From NCBI GenBank assembly GCA_019722365.1, contig JADFUC010000881.1, positions 1 to 64,000 of the forward strand: a stretch of DNA of 64,000 nucleotides. Reading direction: 5' to 3'. The position numbers and the translations under genes are program-made. Under the pieces are notes generated by a model. That model was not told the DNA's origin. It was given only the letters and a program-made list of their open reading frames with translations, and made no database searches. This DNA comes from Lithospermum erythrorhizon (lineage: Eukaryota > Streptophyta > Magnoliopsida > Boraginales > Boraginaceae). Positions 23,557 to 35,508 of the stretch are shown here, piece after piece (position 1 is the first letter of the stretch; each line of letters starts with the position of its first letter).

Positions 23557-24014
23557 AATATTTGAATGGATTTAACTTTCTGTTATTCGATTTTAAATTA
23601 CTAGTAAAGGAGGCGTCTGCGTGCGGCAGTACAATTAATTTCTCAAATATTTGATCATTTTTATGTTTAATTTGAAATACGTGTAAAGGGTACACTCTTT
23701 TGAATTTTTTCTAATTAATATTTTTATTTTTAAAGGGATACTTTGATCACAACTAACTCTTTAAATATAATATAAAAATTCTGATAAAATACGATATTCG
23801 TATAAGAATCTTATCTGGCGAGATGTCGTAAAGGAATGCAAATATTACTTTAACGAATTTGTGTCCTGCATTAAATATATTGGCAATTGATAAATCGAGT
23901 ATCGTGAATTATTTGTTTTTATAGGTTAAATTAGTATGATTTAAAAATATAGTTTAAATTTTTGTAGATCTCGATATATATAAAATTCATATTTGCATGA
24001 AATTAAATAACAAT

Positions 24015-24015
<1 letters not shown>

Positions 24016-24047
<32 letters not shown>

Positions 24048-24050
24048 TCT
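24016..24050. repeat. (AAT)n microsatellite
   Basis: About ten uninterrupted AAT/TAA units, with shorter ATA/AAT runs at about 24165-24190. Confidence 0.9.
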
Positions 24051-24565
24051 ACTAAAATCATATGATTATTTAACTAATACCTATTATAATAATTATAACA
24101 ATAGTTCTACATAATAATAATTCTACAAAAAATATATGATTATTTGATTATTTGACTAACACTTATTATTATAATAATAATAATAATTCTACATAAAATA
24201 TATTATTATTTAAATTATACAAATTACTAAAGATTGAAAATGACATATGATGAGAAAATCATATTGATGAAATGAGTAATAAATTAATAATATATAATAT
24301 ATGAGGTATATTCTTGTGAATTGAATCATGAATCCAAAATTGAGCAAAAATAATTATGTTATTCAATGTATACATTTGAATCATTAAGCATCTTATTTGG
24401 AAATAACTAAACAAAGTAATTAAAGTAGGATCTTGTGATTATAAAGTATATATATGCCAAATGTATATGATGTATCATCCTCAAACCGTACGTATGTGCT
24501 GATGATTCCCTTCCAATTGATAATCTTATGTATATGCAAGTATAAAATATGATGAACACTTAATA

Positions 24566-24798
24566 CTAACTCCATTTTTTATTTGACGTTTTTAGATATC
24601 GAGGTGAAACTTTGACTATTAATTACTAATTACTTATCATTTTAATAAATATAAAAGTTATATCATTAGATTCGTCTTTGAAAATAATTGCATAATATTT
24701 TTTTTAATAATTTTTGAACATATAGTTTAAGAATAATTAATAGTCTAAGTTCCACCTCGATATACGAAAATGTCAAATAAAAAAATGGAGCGAGTAAT
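24566..24798. mobile_element. MITE with about 60-bp terminal inverted repeats
   Basis: The left arm ACTCCATTTTTTATTTGAC, then CGAGGTGAAACTTTGACTATTAATTA, is mirrored on the right by TAATTAATAGTCTAAGTTCCACCTCG and GTCAAATAAAAAAATGG. Total length is about 230 bp with no coding capacity. Size and ends fit a Stowaway-like Tc1/mariner MITE. TA-flanked ends are plausible but blurred. Confidence 0.75.
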
Positions 24799-25541
24799 AG
24801 ATAATTTCTATTAGAACTCCTACCTTTTAAATTTTTAAATAAAAAAATAATTTAGTAATTAATAGTGTAAAAGAAGAAAGCAGAATCCGCTTATTCGGAT
24901 ATATGTTAGTGATATATGTTAGTGATGAGCACTCAACTTCATTCATTTACAAGCCTCTATGGAAGGACATGGTTTACGAAAGTCATTTAAGAAAATTGCA
25001 AGTCAAATTGAACTAACACTACAAATTATCATTTTAGTATTTTACAATTGTTAAGATTTTGCTGTAATTAAAAACAGAAGACCTTACTTCTGTCTTTTAA
25101 ATATTTTGAGTTTACATTTATGTTCTATCTCTGAATTAGTTATTCTTCTACAATAAAAATAATTATGCGTTTTGAAAATCGACATATAAGCACTAGCAAT
25201 CGATTCTTAATTATTTAATTATTCTTTATTCTAATAAATATAAAATTTATATATAGTTAAATTCACCTTTAAAAAATAATTTTATAATATTATTTTCTTA
25301 TAATTTCTAAAATTATAGTTTAAAAATGTGATAGTCCAAAAGCTTACGTCTTGAGTTTAACTTGACAATCGTTTTAGATTAGAATGCTATTGTTAGACCA
25401 AGTATACTCATGATATATATATATATATATACTGAATCCTATTTTTCCTTCAAAAGTTCATATAGTTTGATCATGTGTAGCTTAATGTACAAAATCAGCA
25501 TTTAGAATAGGAAAACAATGTTTTGCTATAGGAAAGAGACC

Positions 25542-28500
25542 TCATTCCTCGTCTGATTTTTCACGATCTAAAATCTCTTCCCTGTCGATGAAACGCTCCA
25601 GCAACTCTTTATCCTGAAGAACCAAGCATTTGTTGCCTTTCCCAAACCAGTTATAGCGCCTTTTGGCTACATAGTCATACACAGCATCCCTCAGAGGAGT
25701 CGGGACAATCATTAGAGCGCTCAATGCAGAGTAGGGCAATGGCAAATGTGAGAGAACCTTGAGTGCAGCTGCAGAACGAGCAGATATATTAGACGCATAA
25801 CTTAATGAGAAAATAGACACTAGGTAATGTATAACATATGATGCGAGTGTTCATCAAAAGAAGAAACGACTGTGACATTGAGTAATTGAAGCAACAGATC
25901 GACAATAATAGGATGTGACCAGAATGTGGCCAAGGATTCAGGTGATTGAATTGGATGCTTCCCAACTGAACTCGCCACCATCATCACAGAAACAAATGCA
26001 TAATTGTTCACTACTTGCACTCATAGACACCATTGGCTGGTCTCTGCCACAACACAGTTATAGAAAGATGACACTACCAATAAACTTGAACAAACAGAAA
26101 ATTAAGTCCGATGAAGAGGCAGCATAGCCAATTGTACAAGTACGCAGACACAACCATGAAGACGAATACAAAGAAGATCTACCTGTGGAACCTTGATGAT
26201 ATTGACCAGGACCTTCAATGAACAAGAAACGACTAAGAACATCTTCACGATGAAGTCCACTCACTCTCAGATAAGGCTCGGCAGCTTTGGACTGAAGGCA
26301 ACAAAACTTGATTTTCACATCTTTGTCTGCTTTAATCACCAATCTAACTCCTACATAGATAAACATACATAAAATATGGAAGGAAAAATAACAATAACAA
26401 TACCCATATCACAGTTTCAAAAAGAAATTGGAGACATTATTTTGTGATTACAAAAAATAACAATAACAATACCCATATCACTTCTATCAATGCGATTACA
26501 TTTAGAAGTTCTCATTTTGTGTCCTTGTTTCACCTATCAAGAGTCGACACAAAAACAGATGCCCTATTGTCGGTTGTATCGTGCCTAGAGAAAGTGACAT
26601 TTTTACTTCTTCAACATGATGTAGGAACACACAGAATTCAACTGTTCAACATGTACATCACCAAGATGACAAACTAACCAAATTCTGCCCACGACTATCG
26701 TCGTACTCCCTCACAAGAACACATACTCCTTCATTTCAGTGAGCAATTACTATCTTCTTCATACTGATAAGTTAAATATAACTAAAAAACATGTAATTCT
26801 TCCTATCCATTCTACATGATAAATAATTCAGCATTACTAGCTTTTTTTAGCAAGATCAAATTCGCCATTTTGACAATAATCTAATGTTCTCATAAGTCAA
26901 GAACACACAAAAGAATTAGAACAATACCAATACCAATTCACTTAACACTCAGAACATCATAATTGATCCCTATAGCAACACAAATACCAACAAATTCTTA
27001 ATCTCCATTCACATTGGATATCAACAACTAAACTACAAAAAATATATGGCAAAAACCCCTACAAGAATCCAAACCTGCATCTTGACTTTGACTACATCAA
27101 GAGGAGTAATTGCAACATGAGTTGTACCAGCACTAAGTAATCCTCCAATAGCACACAACCCAAATTACTCGGCTGAGAATTCTTCACATATTTTTCCTCC
27201 CATTTTCTCCATTCCAAGGGGGGAGGGGGGCAAAAAATTTGAAAAATAAAATGCTACTCCCCCATAAAATGCTCAAAATAAACTGATAAATGCAAAAATT
27301 TTTAATTTTTATGACAAAGGTGATTGTTCATTTTTAATATACATTTTACAATCGATATAGCTTTTTACATTCCCGATATAGCTTTTTCTAATCACGTATA
27401 GTTTTTCACTATTCCTTAATAAAACAATTTTCATCTAAATAATCATCAATTTTGAAACGGAGGGAGTAATATATTAAAATGCAGTTAATTTTTCATTTTC
27501 TCGGGTTCTTGAAATGATGAGGTTTTAGCTACAAAAACAACGTCGTACGAGTCTTTCGTTAGATTTGGTCGGACCCATGTAATGTAAGAACAAATTTGCA
27601 ATCTTTACGATTTTTATTTTTTTGTCAAATTGGAATGTAACTTAACCCTCGCCCAAACATTATTACATAAATTAATAACCGGAGTTTACTAGATTATAAT
27701 AGGAAAATACATAAACTAAATCATTAATCTTGATTAAGTGATGGGTCATTGTGACTTGTGAGCAGTGGTGGTACACAGTGTCTCGTGTCCACAAGGAGCT
27801 CGCGGCTGCCAAGACTCGAACCTAGATTCCCACTAGGCTATGGACATGCATAGATACATTATCACATGGCTAAGGTTGAATACTATCATACCCCCGACTC
27901 CATTAGGTGCAACGTGACATGTGGCATTGATAATTCCTAACAACACTCCCAGAGTACCTTAGGTGTCTGATTACAGCACTAGCATTCAACACTGTGTATT
28001 TCCTTTATGAATTTCAGTAAAATGTAGCTTACTTCAAAGCATTTAACAATTACTCATCACATTCTTATACTCCCTCCATTCAAAAAATATGGTCTAGTTT
28101 ATCAAAATCGACAAATTCTATAGTCTTAATAAAAAAAAATCGTTCCTTTCTCTTCAAAATTATCACATTAATAATAAACTAAACTAAAAATTCTATAACT
28201 TGATATATATTTCACCAATTTTTTTTAAAACATGCATACATATACTGAAGTCCAAAATTACAAAATCAGCTATCAAAACTGGACAATCTTTTTGGACACT
28301 TTTTTAATAACGCAATAATAAATAGAGAAATGAGTATATACCATTATGACAAAGGTGACAAACGCCGTCGTATACGACGACACGCGGCTGAAGAAGAGTG
28401 GGCTCCACCACCACTTTAGCCACGGAGGATACTGCCAGCTCATCATCCGCTGCCGTCACATTCGAGAAGCTTCGAAGAAAAAGCGACGGATTATGACGTA

Positions 28501-28552
28501 ATCTTAATGTTGCTATTAACGACGCTTCTGAAATTGTCCTTAAAATTATCAT
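25542..28552 (-). CDS. DCC-family (DUF393) thiol-disulfide oxidoreductase-like protein
   Basis: Three exons on the minus strand: 28552-28342, 26350-26183 and 25768-25542, all joined at GT-AG sites that keep frame. They give 201 residues. The family (bacterial YuxK and plant DUF393 proteins) is predicted to be redox active through a CxxC in a DxxCxxC motif; its substrate is not established. Here the motif is YDGVCHLC, at about residues 60-67, straddling the end of exon 1. Downstream are VIKADKD, FCCLQSKAAEPYLR, LPLPYSALSAL and a VYDYVAKRRYNWFGK block, all family hallmarks. The first about 50 residues are Arg/Ser/Leu-rich with few acids (RLRHNPSLFLRSFS), suggesting an organelle transit peptide (inference). 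Intron 1 is 2 kb and holds several MITEs and repeats. No lesions seen. Confidence 0.88.
26384..26481. repeat. Perfect 29-bp direct repeat, period 69
   Basis: AAAAATAACAATAACAATAC followed by CCATATCAC occurs identically at 26384-26412 and 26453-26481, within intron 1 of the DCC-family gene. The 40 bp between the copies are unrelated. Confidence 0.9.
27255..27468. mobile_element. Stowaway-like MITE in intron 1 of the DCC-family gene
   Basis: Ends TACTCCCCCATAAAATG and TTTTGAAACGGAGGGAGTA are imperfect inverted repeats carrying the CTCCCTCCG signature. The enclosed 215 bp are AT-rich and include GATATAGCTTTTT twice. Confidence 0.65.
27745..27860 (-). mobile_element. Possible tRNA-derived SINE fragment
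   Basis: In minus sense the segment has TAGCCTAGTGGG followed by GGTTCGAGTCT, close to the RNA polymerase III A box and B box of tRNA-derived SINEs. The boxes are only a few bases apart, far closer than the usual 30 or more, so this is either a deleted SINE or chance. The CpG-containing flank stands out from the AT-rich intron. Confidence 0.3.
28069..28300. mobile_element. MITE in intron 1 of the DCC-family gene, about 40 bp from exon 1
   Basis: Begins CTCCCTCCATTCAAAAAATA then TGGTCTAG, and ends CTGGACAATCTTTTTGGACA. The internal order of short motifs (TCAAAATTATCA, TTGATATAT, TTCACC) is shared with the element at 38531-38747, so both belong to one family. Confidence 0.65.
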
Positions 28553-29299
28553 ATTTTTAATTAATTTGGAATTGGTTCATAAACTAATTACTTATTTTTT
28601 TATTTTAATTTGTGAGTGTATTTATTATTTTTACATTTTTGTATTTTGTTAAGGAATAGTGAGATTTCTTTAGCTGCAAGGTTGCAAGTCGGTTTGTTTA
28701 TAGGGTGAAGGAAAATGCCAAAAGGTTCCGGGATTAGGTTATACCGGCCCGAACTCGGCTCGTTAAATTTATGATTGGAGCTGATACATAATGAAATCGT
28801 TTTGAAGTTTGGCTTGTAGGTTGGTTCGTAAAGGAATGAGTCCTGAATGAAGTCTCTTTGAACCTGGGGTCGTAAATTGTGTTCTTCACAATTTATTAGA
28901 GAATATGTTCCATTTACTTAAGTTCAATCTTAGTCCATGATTTTGGACATGTTACTTAAGTTCAATCTTAGTCCAACTCGGTTTTGAAACAATTCGATCC
29001 AAGTATAGCGAAACCCGTCTAGACCCTATGGATACTCTCTAACTCAATTTGTCTACTTGAACCCCACCGGGCGTCAGTGAGCCCGACCCACTTATTCGGT
29101 CCGTTCGACGGGCCCATGGCTTGGCGGAATGCGGTAAGAAGTCGTGGAAGCCGAGATTGGGCAGAGGCGGGGAACTTTGGTTTGGTAACAAAATTTGGTG
29201 GGTATTTGGGCTGGGTTGGGGTCCATAAATGCTTGCTTATAAGCGCAGTGCGGGTTTAATGTGCTTGATGCGGCGTTATCTTAGAGAGAAAATATTTAC

Positions 29300-29421
29300 T
29301 GGTATTAATGTGATATCGTTTATAATAAAGGGTACCACGTTAATATGAGGAAACATTTTTCCTGGTATTAATGTGGTACCGTTTATACTAAAAGGTACCA
29401 CGTTCTTTATATATCTGATAT
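29300..29421. repeat. Two-copy direct repeat, period 63
   Basis: TGGTATTAATGTG.TA.CGTTT, then ATA.TAAA.GGTACCACGTT, occurs at 29300 and 29363 with only a few differences. The motif GGTACCACGTT closes both copies. Confidence 0.85.
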
Positions 29422-31207
29422 TAGGGAATATTGTATTGAATATATTATTGACAAGTATAATCGCATTGTATATTATCGGTTAATGTGGAATATAATATTG
29501 AATATATTAGCTAACAAGTATAAAATGCATTAATATATTATTCTATAAACAATAAAGTTTATTTGTAATTGAAAAAATATTTCAAGAAATGATTGAAACT
29601 AATCTATTTCATCATTACAAGTTATTTAGTATTGAATATTATATGAATCTGAAACACAACATGCATTAATATATCATTCTTTATCTGATAAAGTAATTTA
29701 TTATAAATAATATATTATCAAAGTAAATATTATATAATACTAAACTCAAGGGTTTAGAATAAACTCAGCAGTTGAAAATAACTTGAGGGTTTGGAACAAA
29801 TTCAAAGTTAATAATAATTTATAAGTTAGAATAATATCATATAACTTGGCCAAACAACTTTTATAGTTTCCAAATAACTATATTAATCTATCCCGGCGTG
29901 TTTTTTATGTATATAAATCTTAAATAACTTTTATATGAACTAAGTAGAACTAAACATATTACTAGTTTTTAATATATTATAAATCAATAGGTAGTCACAA
30001 TTCTTAATTTATTTCTTGAAATAGTGTTTAGTTAATTATTTAAAGATTAGTATATTAATGTATTTGTACTTTTATTAATATATTGAAAAAACTTTAACTT
30101 TAAATAGAATTTCATAATATAATAATTAATAAAATTTACATATATAATCAAATTATTTTGTAATATAGTAATGAATATTATTTTAACAATATGTTATTTG
30201 ATACAAAATTTTATTTTACAATATATAAAAATTATAATATTTCGATAAGTATACCAAATCGTTTAAGCTACTTTAAATAATAATAATATAAAAATTAACA
30301 AACATATAACATGTACATGCGATTTTAAAGCGGAAATTAGATTAGTATGACAGTCTGCAAAAAGTAAAGTAGAATAAGAGGCAAGTAATTCCCCTAATTT
30401 TGCCTCGGCGATTTGTTAAGGCTTGGCGGCCGGTTTGTTAAGGCAGCCGGTTCGCTAAGAGGTCGTAAACCGCGTCACACCATCTGACCAAATGGCCTCT
30501 GATAAGCCCAGTTAATGTCGATAGATAAATGTCATCGCCCGATAAGAAATGATTGTCGTTTTCGAAAATCGTGCTTATAGTTTTATTAATTAATTCTTAA
30601 TTATTTATTATTACAATAAATATAAAATTTATATAGTTAAATTAAATGCTTTAAAAATAGTTTTATAATATTAAAATTGTGAATATTAAGATGTGGCCAT
30701 CACCATATGTACTATATGCAAGTTGCCCGCATGTTACTAAGCATTATCATTGAAGGGACACGGTCTAACTAAATTATTATTCACCTACCGTTGATTTTAA
30801 TCTGATAGTACAAAAACAAGCTCTTCAAAAATGAAAATCAAGGCTTACTGACTTTGACTCTATCATTTTTTGGCATAAATATATGGAAGATATTTCATTT
30901 TCACCAAAATATAAACTCCTAAACAATGCATTGAACACCCATTTCCAAAAAAAAAAAATAGTAGTCAACTAATCCAACAAGAAAAATCAAATACACCAAG
31001 TTGGGAGCATATTGTAGTCATTATTGCAAGTTGCTTTCGATTTCTAAGTCATATAGAATCAGTACATTTACAAGTTACAACCATCTTATCGTACAACATT
31101 AAAAAATCCAAGTCAAATGTATTAACAATAGTAGTACAACTCATGTACAACATCAACCAGGTCAAATAAGTGAAATACTAACAACAATAAAATGTAGAAC
31201 TCAAGTA

Positions 31208-31220
31208 GTATATATATAAG
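31208..31220 (+). promoter_or_regulatory. TATA box of the arabinogalactan peptide gene
   Basis: TATATATATAAG lies about 75-85 bp upstream of the start codon at 31294, at a normal distance for a short plant 5' leader. Assignment is by position only. Confidence 0.55.
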
Positions 31221-31293
31221 TTGTATAGGTTTCAAATATTGCATCAAGGACAAACAAAACCATTCAAATCCATCAGCATTATTTGCAAGCAAT

Positions 31294-31494
31294 ATGGCCT
31301 CAAGATCTTCTGCAGCTGTTTTGTTTGCTTGTCTAGCCATTTTGGTGGCTGTCGTTGCTGCTCATGACGGCCATGACCACTCTGCCGAACCAGCAGCCGC
31401 CCCTACATCGCCTGCTGCTGTTTCATTCCCATCCATAGCACTCGCCATTGTTGCCTCAATCATTTCCTTCTTTGTGATCAAACAGAGGATTTGA
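31294..31494 (+). CDS. Arabinogalactan peptide (AG-peptide), GPI-anchored precursor
   Basis: Single-exon gene of 66 residues with the three-part build of plant AG-peptides. There is an N-terminal signal peptide (residues 1 to about 23, ending VVAA before HDGHDHS). A short Ala/Pro/Ser/Thr-rich segment (AEPAAAPTSPAA) follows, whose Pro residues are candidates for hydroxylation and arabinogalactan addition. A hydrophobic C-terminal tail (IALAIVASIISFFVI) then matches a GPI-anchor signal. The mature product would be a very short cell-surface glycopeptide. The His/Asp cluster HDGHDH after the signal is an added feature. The start is chosen as the first ATG after the TATA box; the signal peptide would be lost from any later start. 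Confidence 0.85.
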   Translation: MASRSSAAVLFACLAILVAVVAAHDGHDHSAEPAAAPTSPAAVSFPSIALAIVASIISFFVIKQRI

Positions 31495-31499
31495 ATGTC

Positions 31500-32089
31500 C
31501 TTCTCCATCCCCCATATTTTCTCTCTGTTTCTATTCAAATGTTTGTGTGTAAACATCATTTCTTTTTTCCATCATTTCGTTTTTTCTCTATCTGAGATTT
31601 GTAAGGAGTTTAATCTAAATATGGTCCTTCTGTTGACGTGCCTTCACATAATAATATACAAGTGATTTACTTTATCTTGTATGTTGCACACTTGCACCTT
31701 GGCAAGCTTTATATTATCTCCGTGTTTATTTAACCTAATAATTGCATTTTACCCTTCAAAATTCACACAATTATAATATACTATAATTGTTTAATGAACT
31801 TCAAGTTAACATATATGGAGTATTTCAAGAACAAAACATAGGAGTAATATATTTTTAATGTCAAAATAATAAGTAGTTTAGTGAGGGAAAATGCGAAATA
31901 ATAGAGAACTTTGTGTAGAAAATATAAAATGAGGCGCTTTTAATATGCTAATAAAAACAAAGCAATAAAGTATAAAATATAAAAATCGGGTTATATAGGC
32001 TATTCATTCAAAGTTTGTTAGCGATAGTAAAAGCAATTCGTTTGAAAAGTAGAGAATATTCTACTGGCGTGCTGAAACAAAATCGTGTC
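31500..32089. other. 3' flank of the AG-peptide gene, no other feature
   Basis: AT-rich sequence downstream of the AG-peptide stop codon, containing its 3' untranslated region. No gene or repeat recognised. Confidence 0.5.
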
Positions 32090-32275
32090 AGTATTAAGTA
32101 TTTGGTACCGCCAAAAAAACTATTCTCGATTGCTATCACCACCAACCCATTAAGTCTTTCCCGGGACATTGAAGAACGCATGTAGTACTTCAACAACTTC
32201 AATTTTGAAAAGCTCCGTCCTGCGGAATGCGGCCAGCGATACCCAGGGAATAATCGGCAATATTATAACCAATAC
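32090..32275 (-). pseudogene. hAT-family transposase fragment (C-terminal dimerisation region)
   Basis: Reads RSFSKLKLLKYYMRSSM then SRERLNGLVVIAIEN, the signature of the hAT C-terminal dimerisation region in plant transposases of the zinc-finger MYM/TTF type (family pattern ERSFSKLKL.K..LRS.M.QERL..LA...IE). A further match to the preceding block is visible with a shifted frame to about 32270. Nothing upstream or downstream continues the domain, so this is an isolated relic between the AG-peptide and OB-fold genes. Confidence 0.72.
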
Positions 32276-33239
32276 GTCGAATTAGGCAAACAAATAAAAA
32301 TTTAATTAATTCATATACCAATTAATTGTGTACATTGAGACAAGTAATTGGAAGAAAAAAGCAGCCAATGTCAGCAAAGATTAAGAAGGCTTACCAGAAT
32401 TAATAAGAGGAGGTGGTAATTTAAAAGCGACAAATCTTTGATTGTTAGTATGCTTTCTTTGTTAAATTATGAATCTATACAGCTTGTAAAATATTTTTGA
32501 TTGTATATGCGAGAATTTTCTTGGTATGCATTAGTATGAATCTGATTTAATCACGAGTTTGATCATACTCAGATTCTATTGACAAACAAAATTAATTAAC
32601 AAGATCGTTCATATCTAAACAGAGTTCTTTGACGTTTGCTGCTAAGCTAGATACATCTATGAGTGCAACATCTAGTGTGTTTCTAAATAGATTAACTTCC
32701 AACTTAGAATGACACTATTAACTTTCCTACTTAATCCAACATTCTCAAATCCTTCTACATTGCTTTCATGGCCAACTCTCTTCCAGTTCCCCTCCACCAC
32801 TCGAAAATAAACCTATCCACTCTAATCTTCCTACACCAGCCCCGCGCTTCCATAAGTTTAATCTCGACTGATTTATCCTCATATTACGTTTGCCTTCTAA
32901 TAGTATATAACCTCACGGTAGTCTTTAAATTTCTGGGCTGTCGGGGTAATGAATCCAAACAGTGAATCGGTTAAGTTCCGACCAGTATTGCAAATAACAA
33001 GAAACATGCACAAATATAGTATTATGACAAAAATGATTTAACATAAGTAGGATAATTTCAGGCACAATTACAAACCATTTAGAATCCACAAAACAAGCAA
33101 AACAAATGCATTCTACATCTGAAACAAAAATGCTCATCTTCCTGAGAGTCTACTCCTTTCTACCAGAGGTGAATACAAACCCATATGTTTATAACTTTCG
33201 AGAAAATGGTTCTTATTGTTTGCTATCGACAAACAATAC

Positions 33240-34244
33240 TCACACAACAACATCAACACGCTCAAATTCAATCAAGGACATGTTATTCTCTTCTTTGACA
33301 GAGAAATTGGCAGGCTCAGCAACTTCAATTTTACCTGACCTGTCCACTGCAAGCCTCATTGATCCTTTGAACATGTCGATCTTTGCATTTGACAGCTGCA
33401 GGGTGCTCCCCTCTTTCACCAAATCCACTGCAGTTTAGAAACCATTTCATTAGCAAAATCACAGGGGCTATTCCAGAATACAAACTAACTATGATTCCAA
33501 AGTTTTCTTCTATTCTTCATAAACTAATCACAAGAACGGAACAGGCAAGTCCACGGACAGAAAAACATGCACCATCAAGGATCCAATATATCAAATATCC
33601 CTCTTGGACAAGCTTACAACTTTACAATTATTAAAACACATGAGGTCGGAGAACGTGCAGCCTCCTGCCTCCATAACACTTGATAAAAGCAAAAGTTACC
33701 AAGTTTAAGATGAAGTTGATTTCTCAAAACATTTTCAAGCTATGAGCTTCAAAATTCAGATCAAAGTAATATGTACAGTTATAGTAGCAAATGGCTTCGA
33801 GTAGCAAGTTTCCTGTAGATTTTAGTAGTGTACTACAATGTCTTAACTCTTAAGATGGCATAAAAAAGTATAACCTTAGTAGGACTACACAACAGATCAT
33901 AATAATCATATGACCAATGAGATCGTTAGCTAACAAATAAATGTATATGGTAGTGCAACATCTACCCATCATATTTTCACGTATCTTAACTCTAGATTCC
34001 TTATATCATTTATTATCCACGCTAATTAGTTCCAACAATCTTTCATACCTTGATCATTTCTGGCAGTGAATACAATGATACCAGTCTCATCTCCTACCAA
34101 TGCCTCAGCAAAGCGTCCTTGTGATCGGCCTCTTGGAGCAATCACTTTCGTATTTACAACTTTTACTTTGATAGTAACCCCTGTATCTAAAGGGCGAAGC
34201 TGAGTAACTTTGATCGAACCTTGCTTTCCATTTTGCTCAGCCAT
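33240..34244 (-). CDS. OB-fold nucleic-acid-binding-like protein (At4g28440 type)
   Basis: Two exons, 34244-34049 and 33427-33240, joined by GT-AG with a split Val codon (G|TG). They give 127 residues. The protein matches a small plant family with a single OB fold. Visible blocks are VTQLRPLDTGVTIKVKVV (residues 13-30), AEALVGDETGIIVFTARNDQ (about 46-65), LSNAKIDMFKGSMRLAVD (about 76-93) and PANFSVKEENN. Family members are near 130-150 residues, so this is near full length. The OB fold suggests single-stranded nucleic-acid binding related to SOSS-B/RPA-like proteins (inference), and the biological role is not established. The first ATG gives the family's usual MAEQ-like start. The 621-bp intron contains no clear repeat. 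The minus-strand DnaJ gene ends 1.26 kb away. Confidence 0.87.
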
Positions 34245-34971
34245 TTCAAGTTAATAGTTATATATAGCTCCTCAGCACAAACAAAAGAGCCCTCTACTTT
34301 CTCAATGCACAAGTTGCAAGAACTAGCACAATTTGCACTAAAGATTAACAAATTAAATCAACAAAAATAAACCAATATACACTTCAATAAATAGAAGCAT
34401 TATTGAATAACAACAAAGTGCCAACACATTCTTTTATCTTATATATTCGGTACAATATCAAAATAATTAATTAAAAAATATATTAAATCGATTCTTACAT
34501 TCAAAACTAAGTCAGATAGATCAAAATTGATAGGATAAATTAATCTCAAACAAAATTCTCAATTACAAATAAAAAAAGTAGTAAAAAAGTTGGACAATTA
34601 TAATGAAACATGAACAAAATGCAGATCCAAGGATGAAACTAATGCAGATCGTTAAGCAAATAAAATAATTATTTAAGAATAATTGAGAAAATACTACCTT
34701 TGTTTTGATGCAGCAGCTTTAGTTTTGAGGGACAAGATTATAGTTGGATTAGATTCTTAATTTCGATGCGTACGAAGGTGTAGTTTTATAGTACCTCTAC
34801 CTTAGATTTTTTTGTAATAAAATATTAAAATTGATATTATGGAAATAAATCAATGTTTGGGTTAATTATTTCTATTATGAGGAATACAAGTATAGTTTAC
34901 TAACCATTTAAATTGAAATCGATGTATAAAAGGCACTATCAACCATTTAACCCATGGAATGCAGGAGGTGA

Positions 34972-35175
34972 ATGAATGATTCAAAGGGACATCTCAAGCC
35001 AGCTTTCAACTCGTTTTATCATCATGCAAGTTCAAAAGGAGATTATGGGATGAATGATTATTTTAATAGACCAAAGTATCTCCAACATGATGACAAAGAT
35101 GAAAGAACACCAGTAAAACATCCAACAGGAATGAAAAAATTATTTCATAATACAGTGGCAGATTTACAGGTATAA
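34972..35175 (+). CDS. Small open frame, doubtful gene
   Basis: 67 codons, uninterrupted, with a varied polar composition (HHASSKGDYGMNDYFNRPKY) that looks more protein-like than the neighbouring random frames. It ends just after CAG|GTATAA, a possible splice donor. A stop codon lies immediately upstream of the ATG. I recognise no family. It could be a captured exon or chance. Confidence 0.2.
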   Translation: MNDSKGHLKPAFNSFYHHASSKGDYGMNDYFNRPKYLQHDDKDERTPVKHPTGMKKLFHNTVADLQV

Positions 35176-35508
35176 TTGGTCGTAGTCAAGTATATCTCAG
35201 AAGAATAACAAGGAAAAATAGGGAGAAAAAATGTAGATACTTTAAGATACACTAAGCTACATTGCTTTCATGGCGTACTCTTCCACCAGATGCCTCTTTA
35301 TTTGTCTGCGCTCGATGCCTCTATATGAACTTGGAGTGGTGAACTACATCCAGAATTGGTACCTAGATGGCAACAGTTATTGCAGCGACACAATCAAGTC
35401 GATTTCCCATGTTTCTTTAATATAATCTGAAAATCATTACAAATCGCATACTGAAGGAAGACTCGGAGAGATGGAATCTGTAATGAATTAAAAAAACGTA
35501 CTCGCCCA

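Larger units (their letters stand above)
22640..25541. other. AT-rich intergenic region with MITEs and simple repeats
   Basis: No gene found in 2.9 kb. Recognisable items are a direct repeat containing CGATTTTTTCTATTGTGTGCTC (about 22852-22955, period about 50-60 bp), two MITE candidates (23306-23556 and 24566-24798), an (AAT)n run near 24016-24050 and a (TA)n run near 25413-25430. Confidence 0.6.
28560..31290. other. Intergenic, no gene recognised
   Basis: The left 700 bp are of mixed composition with a 60-codon frame (29077-29259) lacking any recognised domain. 29300-29420 is a two-copy direct repeat. 29420-30340 is strongly AT-rich. A fragment near 30585-30680 resembles 25200-25340 (TTCTTAATTATTTA, AATAAATATAAAATTTATAT) and is probably a shared MITE remnant. 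Confidence 0.5.

Noticed and set aside
27745..27860. tRNA gene suggested by GGTTCGAGTC
   Set aside because: The B-box match is real, but no cloverleaf can be formed because the A and B boxes are only a few bases apart. It is kept only as a weak SINE candidate.
31122..31559. Minus-strand frames of 65-72 codons over the arabinogalactan peptide gene
   Set aside because: Antisense shadows. The plus-strand frame has a signal peptide, an Ala/Pro core and a GPI tail, plus a TATA box upstream.
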